From: Phorcus lineatus
Lineage: Eukaryota > Mollusca > Gastropoda > Trochida > Trochidae
Assembly: GCA_921293015.1 (NCBI GenBank)
Contig: OV121082.1
Span: 44,164,971 to 44,228,970, forward strand
Direction: 5' to 3'
Length of the DNA: 64,000 nucleotides
Shown: positions 40,001 to 55,000 of the stretch, one piece after another
Position numbering within the stretch: the first letter of the stretch is position 1
Layout of the letters: every line of letters starts with the position of its first letter
Made by a program: the position numbers and the translations under genes
The notes under the pieces: model-generated
The model's input: the letters and a program-made list of their open reading frames with translations, nothing else
Told to the model about the DNA's origin: nothing
Databases searched by the model: none

Positions 40001-43000
40001 TTATGACAAAGTATTAAACAAATAACATTCTTGAGGGCATTAGAGATCAAAGCAGACTGACCTATGTTTACAGATCTCATTACCATTGTTATCATAAATC
40101 ATAAATCTCTATTTCCCATAATCCACATTCCCAAGCCAATATTTGCCTAGGGCATACAGTTTTGTGAGCATATTTTCTCTATTCTAGTATACGATATTAT
40201 CTGACTAGTCAATCTTGTACAGGAAATCAGTTGACTTTGAGGATCCTTGCTCAATAAACACATACATAACAAGAAAAATATGTCTCCCAGATTTACGACT
40301 ATTGACAGAGCCTGATGACCAGCCACTATTGTCCACCCTGAATACTAGCCACAAGGGACACGTGTTTTCAATCAAACTCCCTGACCAAACCCAATTACAA
40401 GGGATTACTATTAAAAAGATGTAAATATGGCGTGGTAGTCCAACAAACTTAGTGTGTAGTGATAGGACCTGTCAACTCTCGTCTCCGTTCATTGTGTGTG
40501 TCTTGTACCGGCCCTCTCTGTGACTGGAGCTTGTGTTGGGTGATAGATAGGTCCTTGTTCCTTACTTCTCCCTCTGTCTCCAGCTATACATGATGGATTG
40601 GGCCAATATTTGACTTACAAATCATCTCACTGTATATCTATCCATCTGTCAATGCTTGTGATCCCAGTCCTTGATACTACAATACATTTATTAATTCTAG
40701 TTCCTAACCCTGACATTTAATATACATTCAATATCTTCAGCAGAATAACCTGAATTTTGTATTTCATTTTCATGTGTAAAGTTTTTAAAGGCATATTACA
40801 TATCTGTGAAAAGATTAAATAAACTTGATTTTAATTCATATGAAGTAAAACTCTGGTACAAATTTTGAATTGAATATCAAAAAAATATTTCATGACCACT
40901 ATTTTTCTTTAAAAAATATTTGATCCTGCAATCTGATTCCTTTACCTCAATGAAAGTATGTTTATCATGTTTCGTTCATCATGCAGAGAAATAAACAACA
41001 ATATAAAAAAAAGTGCAATTCCGACTTTGTCACAATTGTGCCATCGATCATTACAGAATAGAATAAAACTTAGGGAAATAAAGAAGAAGAATATTCATTA
41101 TTGAAGAGTGACCCTGATGTGGTAAATGTAGTTTTAAAACTTTGATACATATTGTGTACATACAGTGTTGAGACGCATGAACTATTGTCTGTCAGTATGA
41201 AATTGAGACTACCCTTTTTGTCTCTTGGTCAAAACAGTTCCAACTCTTTCCTTTTTCAATCATCATTAAATCATCTGCTTTTGGCTTGAAAAGTTAATGT
41301 TGATGGAGAGAGCGCAATGTCCATCACTCCAGGAGCAGCCATGTTGGATGACAACACATAACAATAAATTGTAAATTTGCTGCTGAACCTTAGATGAAGG
41401 TCACGCAAGTAATTGTCTCATGACTCTGTCCCCAATCCCCTCCCTCCATGGAGACACCCATAACTCTTTGTTCTTGTCCAAAAAACTATTTTCTCCAAAT
41501 TAAGAATAATTCACATGTGATTCCTTCGGCATTAATCAATGTTTATGTTTCTTTCCATTGTTTTGTAAATTATATCGCCTTGTTTTGGTACAATTGAAAC
41601 TGTGGCCAAATAAAATTTATTCATTGCTAATTAGTTTCAGTGGTATCCTATCATTGATGTCAATGTTATTAGGTCTTTTTGATACTTGCAGGCCAAAAAA
41701 ATAAATTTATTGGGCAATATTGTTTTCAGCCTTAATGTTGAGTGTCTAATTATCTCTAGCTACCAAAGGCAAGCATTGAGGACATAAAATCATTCCAGCA
41801 CTTGTGAATAGAAGAATAATAATATTCAGGAATTTTCATCAGAAAACAGATACAAATACAATCTAATTTGACAAAAATTAACAAAATTAGGATAATTTTC
41901 AATTTGCACTTTCCGGGTGACAAAATTGTAATTTGATTATTTTCATTGTCATTGATAAACCAGATCATGTTTGACTGAGCAATTATGTTACATCATTGTT
42001 TCAAACAAGAATGGTTTCTGAAAGAGGGACAAAAAGCAGTTCCTCTTTCAAGTCTAACTACAGGAGGGGTCCCAGGAGTTCAGGAAACTGCTTGACGTGA
42101 GGCTAATGTTAATTAGCACCTAATCGCGCAAAAAGGATGATTCGGGAGGACAAATCCATTCTCGTCCTTCAAGTTATCTAACCAACATCTGGATGAAATC
42201 CAAATGTAAATTATTCATGCTACAAATTTAATACTCCTGTCCATCTCCAACAAAGAAGTCCATCTCAGTGTCTAAAGATAAAAGCTTTGTTGTCAGTAAA
42301 GCAGGATTATCCCATTGGAAACATGTCGAGTATAGTCCGGAGTGGGAGGTTTAATCCATCGCTTGTCCCCTCCCCCTCCCACCTGACAATTAATAGCTGT
42401 CCTCCTGTGTGCGGACAAGACAGAGCTCAACTTTGCTTTAAAGATGATACTCTTGGTCATCAATCGTGCATGACACTATTGCACCTTCCACATCAGCAAT
42501 TAAGTTCCTGTTTCTGGTGGAGAGCTATTATCTAATCATTGACATAGTTATTCATCATGATATCTCATAATTGATATTAGGTGTCACTTTATCGTTTGAA
42601 GCGTTTGAGGACCAAACCTGTCCCCATTTATGAAATATTTGATGTGGCACAACTCTCCTTTGATGTAGGGTGGCCAACGGGTTGATTTGTAAGCTTGTCA
42701 AAAATGTTTCTGGGTGATGAATGGCAGCTATTCACTTAATTTCCTGTTCCTCTGAAGAAACTGCTGTCTTCAACTTCAGAAACAGAATCAAGTTTTATAT
42801 CTGCCTGAATCATCATGTAATTAAAGCTGTCCCAGCAAAACAAAGGTTCATTGTTCTTTGTCATATACCTCATCGTGTCAAGATTGTTTTGAAGTGCTTG
42901 TACTATTATTCTTTTTTAATGTTGCAAACAAAACCCAGCCCTTTTAACATTTGATAGAAAAGGACTTAACACACTCTGAACATTAATCTGCTGCTTGTAA

Positions 43001-46000
43001 CATAGAGCAGGTTACGAAGGATGTTGTTCCATGAAAAGAATCTTCCCGATTGCCCATTTGATTAAGCAGTTCACAAGACTATTGTTTGAATTCATTTGCT
43101 GTCACCAAAGCCTATCTTTTGACTAAGGGTCTCACATTGAAGACAATAATCTGTGTAGGTTTAAAATATATCTTCATGAGAGTCCATGTTGTTTCGACAA
43201 ATTGAGTAGGCAGAAGGTTGTTAAACGATTGGTTTCACTTTATTAGTCTAGTCCATAGTAGATAATCTGTAGTCAAATGCCAATCAGATAGTCAACCATT
43301 AAGCCTTCAAGATGAGGATTGATCACTGGTTGACATGCACAAGGTGTCTTGTAGAACATGTAGAGAGAGAGATGACCTGTGGTAGCGCTCTGACCTGATG
43401 ATAGCAGGTCTGTCCTGGTGCTGATGGAGACAGGGCTCTGCTGGAGACAGGACTCTTTCTCCATACAGCTGAGTGTGCTGGAGATCAATCAGAGAGAGAC
43501 TGTCATGTGAACAGTACTAAACACTGGTACATGTTGCCTCAGCTACAAGACTCTTCATTGGACTCATCATCTGTCGTTCTAATGCATGCTTGGTGAAAGA
43601 CAGTGTTTTTGGGAACATTGTTGCATGTCCATTCCTTTAACATTTTTACCTTTTTTTTTTAGGTAGTTCAATTGCCAAGCTCAGACAGTTTTACTACATT
43701 TCATTTTTATGAAAACACAATGAAGAGTCCTTTGCTAGATTGTGTGACCTCATTTGGATCTGAATTGTACATCATACTTGAAATACTTGGATAAGCATTA
43801 GCATTAACAGCTCTATGAAATGGTGTTTTCTTCACTGTAGATGTAATTATGATTATTTACATTTTGAGATTTTCTCAATTTGAATATTGTTTATGGTTGT
43901 CATATTCCTGTCTTCTGAATTTATTGAATAGATGGTGATTTTAATTATATGTATAGGCCATGAAATTTGGTTAAGGCATTTATAAAAGTTGCCAAATTAT
44001 GAGATACGTTTTTACTTTACTTTGCCTTATTACAGTGCTCTACTTAGCCTTCATCAGGGTTTCAGTATTATTTTTAAGTTTGATAGGCAGACCAAATTTT
44101 ACAACTGACATTATCAACATCTTGACACCATTTTACTGTTATGACTTCCTCTGTGGCCAATTAGTTACATGGGGTTATTTTCAATGAGATTTTTTCAACT
44201 TCCTGGCAAAAAGATAAGAATATGTGTACATATATATGTGATCATTCTTAAAAGTATTCTTAACCTCCTTGTAAAACAGAATTTTAAAAATAAAAGACAA
44301 ATTCTTCATTTGATTTTTATATAGAAATTTATATGTGAGTTAATCACTTCAGTTTTATTCTATGAGGAGCTCAACTGACAGGAAATTTGTATGAAAATAT
44401 TGTTTTGTATTTTATGATTTCTTCCTTATATAATTGGAAGAGAAAAAAAGATAGTTCTTTAGCATCCACTTACCCTAGTGTGTCATTTTAAGTCAAAAAA
44501 CATTTTTCAATTGAATTTAAATACTATTCACTTTTAACCATCACAACTTGCATCATTTTGCAGCCGACTACATTAATTCTTAAACATATTCTTAAAAAGA
44601 TTTTTCATTTTTAAGAGTTCATGTATTCTAAAACCCTTTATTTCATACTGTTACACATTTATATATTTCAGGATCTCCCGCCACCAGGTTCATATGAAGT
44701 TATAAAATCTTACGAAAAGTCGCAGCTAAGAGGTGATAGGCCACAGCCTCGATCTGATGCAGCGAAGAGAAAACATGGTTCCTTCCTGTCAGCTGCATCA
44801 AGGTTTGCTCCTCCGCGTGACATCCTCTATGAGAGGGCAGACTCAGAAAACCCAGGTAGGTTTGCTTTTGTAAATTATGTTAAACATAGGTTTGAAGTCT
44901 GCTTCTTTTTTATTTTATCAATTAATAGAAGAGTAATGGCCCTTATTTCAAGGAACTATTACATCTGTCAAACACAAAGTTTGTCAACAAAGTATTGGGT
45001 TTTAATGTATAGAAATATAGAAACAGAAATGATAAAGACCATATTGGCAGACATGGTAAGATTTTCACTGTTGCAAAAACAACAAATTAGTGAAGAACGC
45101 TGCTGCAGATTATTGGACAATACACGCAAACAATTGTCAGACTTTAATACTGTTTCCTCAAATATCCTTGATACCCTAAATATTCCCGGAAAATGTATGC
45201 ACTCTACCCAATGACATCTGGTTTAAGTGTTTTGGCAATTCATCTGAAATATTTTGAAGGGCAAGTTATCAGTATTTAGAAGGGCAAGTTATCAGTATTT
45301 TTTTAACAACTCTCAGAGCCCCAAATTTGAGGACACTTATCTCTGAGAGGAAGAAAGGAAAAATCAGTTGAGAACTATACCCAGAGCTCCAGGTTTAAGT
45401 CAACAACTACACATCTGTCCAATTTGTTTTCACAGTGATCCATCTCTAGATAACATGGTCTTAAAATATCGCCCACTCTCTGTACATCAACTTATATCAA
45501 GCTCTTAATGTCTCTTTAAGATAGCCCTGTTTTGTTACAAAAGAATCTTTATTGCCGCTAGTTGATTTGCACCAACATGGCACTGGCTTACAACTATCAC
45601 CACCTGGGCTCCATGTTGGATTTGATGTCAAACATTTACCTTCGTGATACTCTTGTAAGCAAGATTAGCTTCTTTGATTGTTCTCCTGGTGAAAACACAC
45701 CTGTTTGAGTTAGTATCTGCCAATTGATAGCAAATAATTCATTTATCCATTGAGATTTTTTGCAAAGAATTTTTTTGAAAAGTCAAGCTTCAAAATGGCC
45801 GCCCAAGATGACTGACTGATAAGACATGAGTGGGGTGGGCATGAATCAGATCTTGTTTGTAGCCAAACAAAGGAGAGTTTTTCAGATTCAACCTTTCCTC
45901 ATGAGGGAAAGTAGGGTATTGTAACCAATATTTGCTCAGAGCAACACAACTCGTCAGTAGTTGCAGAAAAAAATATGATTATCTGTGATTGGATGGCTTG

Positions 46001-49000
46001 AAAATGTCTTTGTTGAAACATGGAGTCATTGAAGTTTGTTCAAATTTACTCTGGATTTATTACAAATTATTTCTGTTTTGTCTCTGTGCTGAATTTATTT
46101 TGACGTTAAATGATAGTAATTAGGTGGCCATTCATTTAGCTTCTTCTTCATGTTTTGCTCAGTTTATTGTATGCCATATTAATAATATATATCATGCTTT
46201 TAACATTACAAGTTAGGGATCCAGGGAATAATGTTGATATTGATTAAAATTTGATCTTAAAATTCTGCTTACTCATTTCTCGTTTACTGTTTGATTTGTT
46301 TTACGTTGTTATGCTAAAGTTCTATATCATGAAGATATAAAGATGATTAGATAGATATTTGTAGGCATAAATAAACTCTTTCATGATTAAAAAATTTGCA
46401 ATTCTAAAATTCATTAAAACTTATCTACTCAATCATGCAGCAATAAAACTATTTAATATTTAACACAGATACACGTTTACTGGTAATTGTTTAAAACTAG
46501 TTTTAAAATTCACCGTTGATTTTCTAGAAAGAATTTATTATGCGCAACTTACAATCGTTGAAAAGGTGTTATCAATTCAATAGTTAAAAAATTATGTTTT
46601 TTAATCATAATTGATTAGGTAGTGTTTATCTTCACATGGTTCGATACGTTGTTTTTTATCTTCCTCTTACATCTCATGCTATAATATCACATGCTATTAT
46701 CTCATATCTCATATCTCGCAGTTTGTATCTCATGTCCCCTATCCCGTATCTCATGAGAAGCTGAAGTAGCTGCAAAGACCTGACAGGGTTAATTCAACTC
46801 ATCTTGAAAACACACCATTAAATGGCTGAGTGGCGATTATTTCAAGATATACTTGTCGGAGATAAACGTGTGTAAAACTCCATGGTGACCAGGTCTGGAG
46901 AGCATCCAGCTTTAACAAGACAATCTACAACCATATGTTGTGAGATAACACATGCTGACTGAATATTAAATAACCATTATCTTAAGTATTCCCCTGGTGG
47001 AGAATAAAACACGATTCCTTCCTTTGATAAAAAGGAAAATTGATTAAGAAATGTGATTTGGCCTTATCATTTAACTCTGGCAATATTGATTTTTAAAGAT
47101 CATTTACATGAAAGGATAATGTTTTTTATTAGTCAGTGTTTCCAGGACTGTTTTGAAAAGCATTTATTCCTTGATTGCCACCATTCTATATAATTATTGT
47201 ATCGATAATTTTTTTATTCTTTTCTTCAATTTCAATGATAACTTTTCTTTGATGAGTTATGTCTTTTAAATTAAAAGATTTTTGAGTTAATTTTCTTCTT
47301 CAAAGCAGGAAAGATTATGAAATTTGAATGAAAATCTTATGTTATATGAATTGAGTTAAATTTGTGGTGATAAGCAGAGGAGTTAATATTGGAACAGTTA
47401 TGAAGATCTAATTTGGAAGAAAAGTGACAAATATGTTGTTTTTTTGACAGTGTCGCTCTCAAACTATTTCAATCTGCATAAACACACGTCGAGTTTGGCA
47501 AGCAATTTTCAAATAATACAAACCATTAGCTCTGACCATGGCCTCATGGCTCCAATCTTCATATGAATGGACATTCATGTCTTAAGTCCGTATTTAAGGT
47601 GTTTAGTTTTATAAAATATTCATTTCATCTTGATTTACATCTCCAATTATCGAGAGGCAGCTCGTGGCCAGACCTGATATGGACGTCCAGCCAAATCTAG
47701 TGGGGAAGTACTCAGTGCCAATTATAGCAGTCCCATTAGCCGCCATTTGTTGATAAACTGCCTGATTATACAGGTCTATGTTTGAGATATCTGCCTATTT
47801 AGTCCCTCGTGAGTCAGGGTTAAACACACGCCAGGTCAGGGGTCAACCCATGTCAGTTCCTGCTAAGACGACACATTAATATTAGGCCCACTTGATTACT
47901 GTATTTTCTTCAAGATTTCTATTACCATAGGCCCATTTGGTGCCTTTTATTACCAAATCCACTTACTTTCATAAATATTTAGATAAATTCTTACATTATA
48001 AATATAATATAACCTCATCAAGGAAGTTGTGATAGTTGAAATGGTTGGTTTAATGTTATGATTTGATTAGTAGTCTAAGGCATCATTGTTTTTTAGTTTT
48101 CATCATAAATTTCACATCCCTTGAATAAAGGGGATTCTCAAGCAGCAAATGTGTAAATTGCAAAGATTTTAATGTCAGATGTTGTCCAAAGAACAGAGTT
48201 ATCAAACATTGAGTTTCTCAATATAAATACCAAGGATATATCAGTAGTGAAGGAGGTTCAATGAAAACAGATTTGCTGTAATGCTAAGGTTAAGTATGAC
48301 ATTCCAAAATGCTAGATCAAGTCATGTGGCAGTGTTGTTTCTGACAGGGACCTTGTTCTGGAGAGATTGTAGGGTTCATGGAATATGTCCCAGTGCTTCT
48401 CTATTGTCATTACTGCCAGCAGAAGATAGGATGGGTCAGGGGCCACCACTTCCTGCAGATAAAAGCAAATTATGTTTCTCTTGTTCCTGTCCATCCATGC
48501 TACTATCTGTGTGCAAATGCCAGGGCGGTTAATCTGTGTCTTTGGTTACTTCATGGAGTGCAGTGCTGATACAACACATAAATGGATTTCATAGAGAACT
48601 GGCAGTTTTGGACACAGGGAAGCCATTTAACACTTAGACAGATTAATCTTGTACTTAATTTGTTCCCTCAATCTGAAGAGAGACCCCATCATTATGTCAC
48701 ACTTGTAGGACTTGCTGCACAAAAAGCTTTGCTATTGAGAAAAGAAGACAAATGGTTGACAGTTCTCATTCCACAAGTTGCCATGTTACAAGTTATCAAT
48801 ACTGACTGCAAATACCAGGCACCATGTTATTAAGTCTTCTCACAAACCGCCCTCCCCAAACTCACTTCCACTGTTTCTCCTATTACCCACATAAAAGGAC
48901 CAGAATTTACAGATGTCCATTGCTCATATTATTGATTGGGTCCTTTCTAGTTTCCAATAATTCACAAGGTTTATGATTGCCGGCTATTGAGACAAGCAGC

Positions 49001-52000
49001 ATCCTACATTAGGCCTGAATCAAGATATAGACTGTTGCTGTGTTGCTTCTAGCAGCCCATTCAACTAGTCCCAAAATCAAAGTTCTGTGACAACTCGAGA
49101 GGATAAATTGTTGCCGTTAGACAGCCAAGCTGAGTGTAATCATAAACAATTGTCTTCAGAATTGCAGGGCCTGTGATTAAGGAGGCTAGTGGACACTGTA
49201 AGGACCAAATTGCTCCTCTGATCTGCCCATCCATCCATCCTTCATACTGATCAGAGACGCTCACTTGCTCCCTCACAGGCGAGATGTTCAATCTCTCAAA
49301 CAGGGGACAGTGAGGGAATGTGAGTGCCGTATGATGACTCACACACCCCGCTCCATCAACAGATGAGTTACGACATCGACGTCCCGCTTCCCTCCTCTCC
49401 TCCCTCCCTCCTCGATTGCTACATAGAAACCTCACATCATAAGTGCTATTCAACATTCAAGTCCATAAAATGAGCACAAGAACATTCCAAGTTGAAAACT
49501 CCAGTAGTCAAGCTCCCACATTTCCTGCCTATGTTGCTGAATATTTAACATCATGCTTGCTTTAAGCCAGGTCTTTATCCCTAATCAATTAATCTTGCGC
49601 CCAGCTATCAGGAATGGCCCCATTTTTCTATTACACTGGGCATGAAGGGTTTGCAAGATTGCCATTAAAAACATGACTTGACATCACTTGACCCGAGCCA
49701 GTCCATGCCAGACTCATCAAATTTAAAACGGTAAAAAAATGCTGATGAGCATTTGCACGGCAGATCAAAGGTTTGAGATTGCCATGCAGCTCTAGAGAGG
49801 CGGGACTTGTTCATCAGCCAGCTCCATCCCTTGCTGCTCTCATCATCTTTACAGTCAGGCATGATTTACATTGCCATCTGACCAAATAGTAGATAATTTC
49901 TCCAATTGTTGATGTAATCCCGCAGACCCGGTGGAAATATCCCCCAGTTATGCCTTCTCCCCCATTCATCTAACCAAATTCATCTTGTATTTATTACTGT
50001 CCACTCGTAAATCAATTTGATTGCTCACTTGAGCACGTTTCAAGACATAAAAATGTAATTTGGTTCTTTCCATTGGTTGGGTATAACTGGTCACTCATTT
50101 CTTTTAAAATGGCCTTTAGGTCAACTTGAGTTAAACCAATGTATTAGGGCCCAGTGCTTTATGGCCTAATCTGTTTGAGGATGAATTTGTGGCCTTAGAT
50201 GCCCTCAGGATTCTACAGTCAAACCTGTTTGATATGACTGCATTTCAATAGAGCCACGATAGTTATCTGGCTTTGGTTTAATGATTCTAGGATTACTTGC
50301 AATTTCAATATTTTTTTCTTCATTTAAAAGTTTTGAAAAATTTGTTTTTTACTTTGAAGTCCAAATTGAATTAATTTCTAATTTGTTACGTTTATTCATT
50401 CATTTAAATCACACTACAAATCTGATTACTTTAAAGGTCGGAGAGCACAGTTTTCAAAGCATCATTGTATTTTGTGTTATTGATATGTTCTTTCAATAAT
50501 TTATCTAATGACACATATTTGATGAATGATTTTAAGAAAATATGAAAAAAAATAATTTTTTTCAGTTTAATTATTTTTGATAACAATAAAAAAAATGTTA
50601 ACAGAGGTAGTCTTATTCTTACTCCAAAGAAAGGAGATGCAATTCAGTTATGAAATAAAATATGAGTAAGACAAATTTGATTAATTTTTGGTTAAGGTCA
50701 TCACAGGTATCCTTAAAAAAACAATCCATTGATTTTAACAAACTTGAATTGTCACAATCTGTCTGATTGCCTTATTTGGTTTGGCTCTCTAATTCATCAC
50801 CAATATCTATGCATACTTAAACATAAAGTACATATTTATAAGCTAATGTTGAAGTTATCAATAATGATCCCTTCATTAATTGTCACTCTGATAAAATACC
50901 AATCATGTAAACTTTTAATATCCCTAACTTTTTTTGTCCAGTATATTAACTCCATTAACTCAATCCATATGTGATTAGGTGACATCTTATCTTATCTGTG
51001 TATAGTCTATGTCCTCTACTGTGCGATGTACAACCTCTTTACTTCTTCCACTGGTCCATGATAGGACCTTCTTCTACCAGCACAGTGCAGATTTAGATCG
51101 ACCTAATATTGGTTCTGTCACACGTAATCCTATAGCCTAGCTTTCCATCTCTCCTCTGCCCTTCTCATGCTCTCTAAAGCTTCCAACATCAGCATTCCTT
51201 AAAATTCTTCAATCATTGTCCCTTTATAAAAAGCAGTAATTAATGAATCCAATTCAGATTTCCCTGCCATAATCTATTTGACAAGAGTTGTGTGTATGCC
51301 AGACAAACCGTTATCCAGATATTCAAAATGGCCGCCCTGGTTTAAGATGCAGGTAATCTTGTATTTGGCTCATCAACAATGCTGTTATAATGGTGTATTG
51401 GTCAGTCGGGCTGTCGGGACAAGTTAGTTCTATGACAGTGAAGTTTTCCTGCCACCAGAAGACGCTAAATAAGACATGGAGTATACGTCTGCTTCTGCCA
51501 CAGCCTGTTCCCGCCATGCAACCAGACTCTCTGCATTAGTGTCAAGCTGGGCAGTCTGTGCATTCAGGATGTAGATGGGCATAATCCACTGCTCATTACT
51601 GTCACTGATGAGATTCCAGTTAACAGATCGCTTAAATGTTTGATAAAGAGCTGTTTATGCTAAGAGGCCAAGGATGAGTCTCCAATAGACTGCAGAGTTT
51701 TGATATTCCAACTGATGTACTTATGCAAAGCACATCTGTTTTAGATTGTCATGCAAGCATTTCATTAAGTTTAACATGAACTGAAATGAATATTTTAAAA
51801 GAAACACTCATTTTGGTAAGTAATATCTATCTGTGTTTAAAAGGCCTGCCTTTATTCTGCAAAGCAGGGAACTTAATATTATCCTTAATGAAATTATTTT
51901 TTCTCAAAACATTTCACAAGTATAATTAGTCAGAAAGTTTATTAGGTACATCATTTATCATGTCAGTTTTCCATAAACAAATTGGTACACAAAGTTTTGA

Positions 52001-55000
52001 CATAGTCTTCAATTATTGTAATTTTTTGATAAAATTGATGGATTATAGCAGTTAAACTTCATGAACAGCTCTTAAATGTTGAATCTGATTCATGACATTG
52101 TTGTAAAATCAAGCATGAAAGCTCAAAAGAGTCCATCCTTTGATATTCTGCCATAAAAAGCTGAGCTTCACGGTGTGTTTAGTTTTAATAGAGGAGTTTA
52201 TCTTGCCACCTATGATGTCCAGTGTGTGCTATATACTGCATGCATGCTGGTCAACAACAAGGTGGTCTACTGGGATATGCTTTATTATAGTCCACATGTA
52301 AGCATGATCTTCCTACTTTCCACCCTGCAGTGGGTTTGGTCTGGAATCCCTGTCCAGATGTGTGCCGTAGATCAGTATTGCAGTAAGTGTTTGTGAAGAC
52401 ACATGTTGGCTACAGTTATAGGCTGTTTGTGAGCGGCACTTCACAAGCCACAGCTGCAGACCATTGTAGTCTTCAGAAAGCTAGTAAACACCTAAACACA
52501 CAATCTACCCACTTGAGCTCCTACTGCTGGAATAGTGAACCATATTTTCACTGTCACATGTTTCTAGGAGGTAATGGCTCCACTGATTGAGCTTTGAAGA
52601 GCTCTGTAAAAGAGCCAATGTAGATTGAACAAGCACTGCAGCATGCTGCTTCACCGAGCCGTAGCTTCAGAGTGGGACATTACTTTGTGTCCTCCCTGTA
52701 AAATATGAATTATGATTCTCATTAATGTAATGGTAACATATGGAAGGTATTTGGGTCTCAATATAATTCTTTCGCAACTTGTCAGGTTTATGCTATTATA
52801 AGGCTTTCTATGACTTTTTTCTCCTGTGTGGTGCGGATGGTTCAATGTTATGGCACATCTTTTGTTGCAAGGGTGCTTATCAACAGTCGCATCAGTACAA
52901 GAGTCAAGCACCGAAACTTTATTGTCAAATATATAACCACATATTACCATTCTCAAGAAAATAATGTAAGGCAATGATATCAGGAACACCCAAGCAGAGA
53001 TTTTACTCACAAATGAACAGATGTACATTGTTTTTGCCAAACACCTCCTTTTTCCAAATGCAGAAACAGCCAAACCTATTTGTGTATGTACTCTTTCTGT
53101 GAACATTTTAAAAATTATTTTCTTAAGTGCAAAGAGCTTCAAGCCATTACAGAAAAGTCTGTATGTGACATGTGACAAGCACACAGCTTTTCTCCATTCA
53201 CAAGGTCAGCTATTATGTTTGGTACAATGAAAGCTCAGAGATCATCCCCAGGACTAATGCGGTCCAGACACTCAACATGGGCTGATCTTGTATGACAAAT
53301 GAAGTGATTGTCGGCATGTTAAAGTCTACACTTGTGGCTGGCATCTGTTGCTGGTGTGTAGCTGGGATAAGGCTGCCCTATCAACCTCCACACACTCTAC
53401 TTCAATCCTCTCTTGGATTGATCAATAGATATAAAGATGGGCAATTTCCTCCAACTTTAATTTGTTTTTAGGACTTGCCTCGTAGTGGAGAAGGGTGTCA
53501 TTAGGTCTTATTTTATATTGGTAACTACTTATAGATTTCAGTGTTTTTAAATGATGTGACATCTCCAGCCTATCATTTGACAGCTATCGTGTGTGAAATT
53601 GGCAATAGTTCCAGCATGTCAGTCGCTTTGTTGTCAGGATTTGCTGTTAGTAATTTAAGTTGTTTCTGGACTTTTTAAATGTTACAACTAATAAACAAAC
53701 TGCATGCAACACATCTTATGTAATTTGTATTCTATAAATTTCAAGTTGATCCCTGCATGATCTTTTGACATATTTTCATTATACTACACTTTAAACAGGA
53801 ATATCAGATTTTGATTAAATATGCATCCTATTTCCTGTAAATAATGACTTCATCTTCCTTTATCATTGATCTGAAATGATTAAAGCTTTTCAAACTTCTT
53901 TGGAGTTATGCATGAAAACTGAAGAAATTTTTAAAATTCTCAAAAAAATTCAACATAACTTTCTCACTTCTCTTGTTTCTTAGAAACATAATCTAACTTT
54001 AAATGTCTCTTTGCTGTCTTTTGATAATCTATTCATTTAATAGTCTAATTTGAATTTTTCAAAAATGTTTCAATGTTTTTAGTACAAATTAATTTTTTCA
54101 GTATGTATAGATGATCTCAGTTGTTAGAAAAATCTTTATTCTTCAACATTAATATCAGAAATAATTTTCATGTAACATCAAGTTCATGTAAGTTTATTTG
54201 AATGACCTAATTCCACCCTCGTAAGTTGTACACAATTGCTTGATATGATTTCATTAGTGGAATCTCCCTTTCTTGTGTATTCAAGTGATTTATGAAGTGT
54301 AACAAATTAACAGGATTATCAAGGCTCAAGAGTAGAACATTGGTGAAATAACTTGTGTTTTATTTTCAATTTTATATGGCTTTTTGATATTTTTATCTTA
54401 TATTATGGTAACAAAATGCTTGATGGCATGCTTGTCATGCTTCTAATAATTACATGCTCTCTAGATTCTACTCAACAAATTATGCCAAGGTATAGAACTA
54501 ATACAGGCAGCAAAAACTGATGACTGATATATAGAAACACCTATATAGAACAAGCCAGCAAGGCAGCAATTTACTGAATCTCCTTCTAACTAACCTTCTA
54601 AAACTTTATTAGATGAATAAAAGTACAATGTTGCTGGTTGTTCAGAAAGCAAGTTAACTGTAAGTCTAAGGATTGATACATGTAGGTAGAAACCCCTGCA
54701 CAGTGACCAGACAGCAAGTCATCGGTCCTGGTGCCAACTCCCGGACATGATTACCTCTGACATATTGCCTTGTCCAGTTGGTCTGATTAGATGTCCAGAC
54801 TGGGTGTAATTGTTTCCCTCTCTCCCCCTTGACCTGCCTTATGCACTCAGACCATGTACACCACTGAGCAAGCCCTGGTCCCCATCTCGCCCAAAGATTG
54901 ACCAGATAAATCTCTTCTTCTGCAACAAAAAGGGACAGGCCCAAACAACGGGCTAGTTAGCTGGAGCTAATGTCTGTCCAAATGGCCATGCACACCATTC

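Larger units (their letters stand above)
17009..44671 (+). other. STPG2: STPG2 intron 9, 27.7 kb
   Basis: The longest intron. It is AT-rich with scattered GC-richer islands, for example about 18590-19160, 21500-21680, 24850-25160, 25780-26200, 26880-27060, 31640-31990, 36160-36480, 39300-39960 and 42050-42540. None has a recognisable protein frame. It also holds a cluster of homeodomain-type sites, GLI-type sites, a long G run and short microsatellites, listed separately. No nested gene was found. Confidence 0.75.

Noticed and set aside
48281-48833. Three overlapping plus-strand frames of 63-83 codons
   Set aside because: They occupy different frames over the same DNA, as expected from a GC-richer, stop-poor island; no family features or splice sites support any of them.
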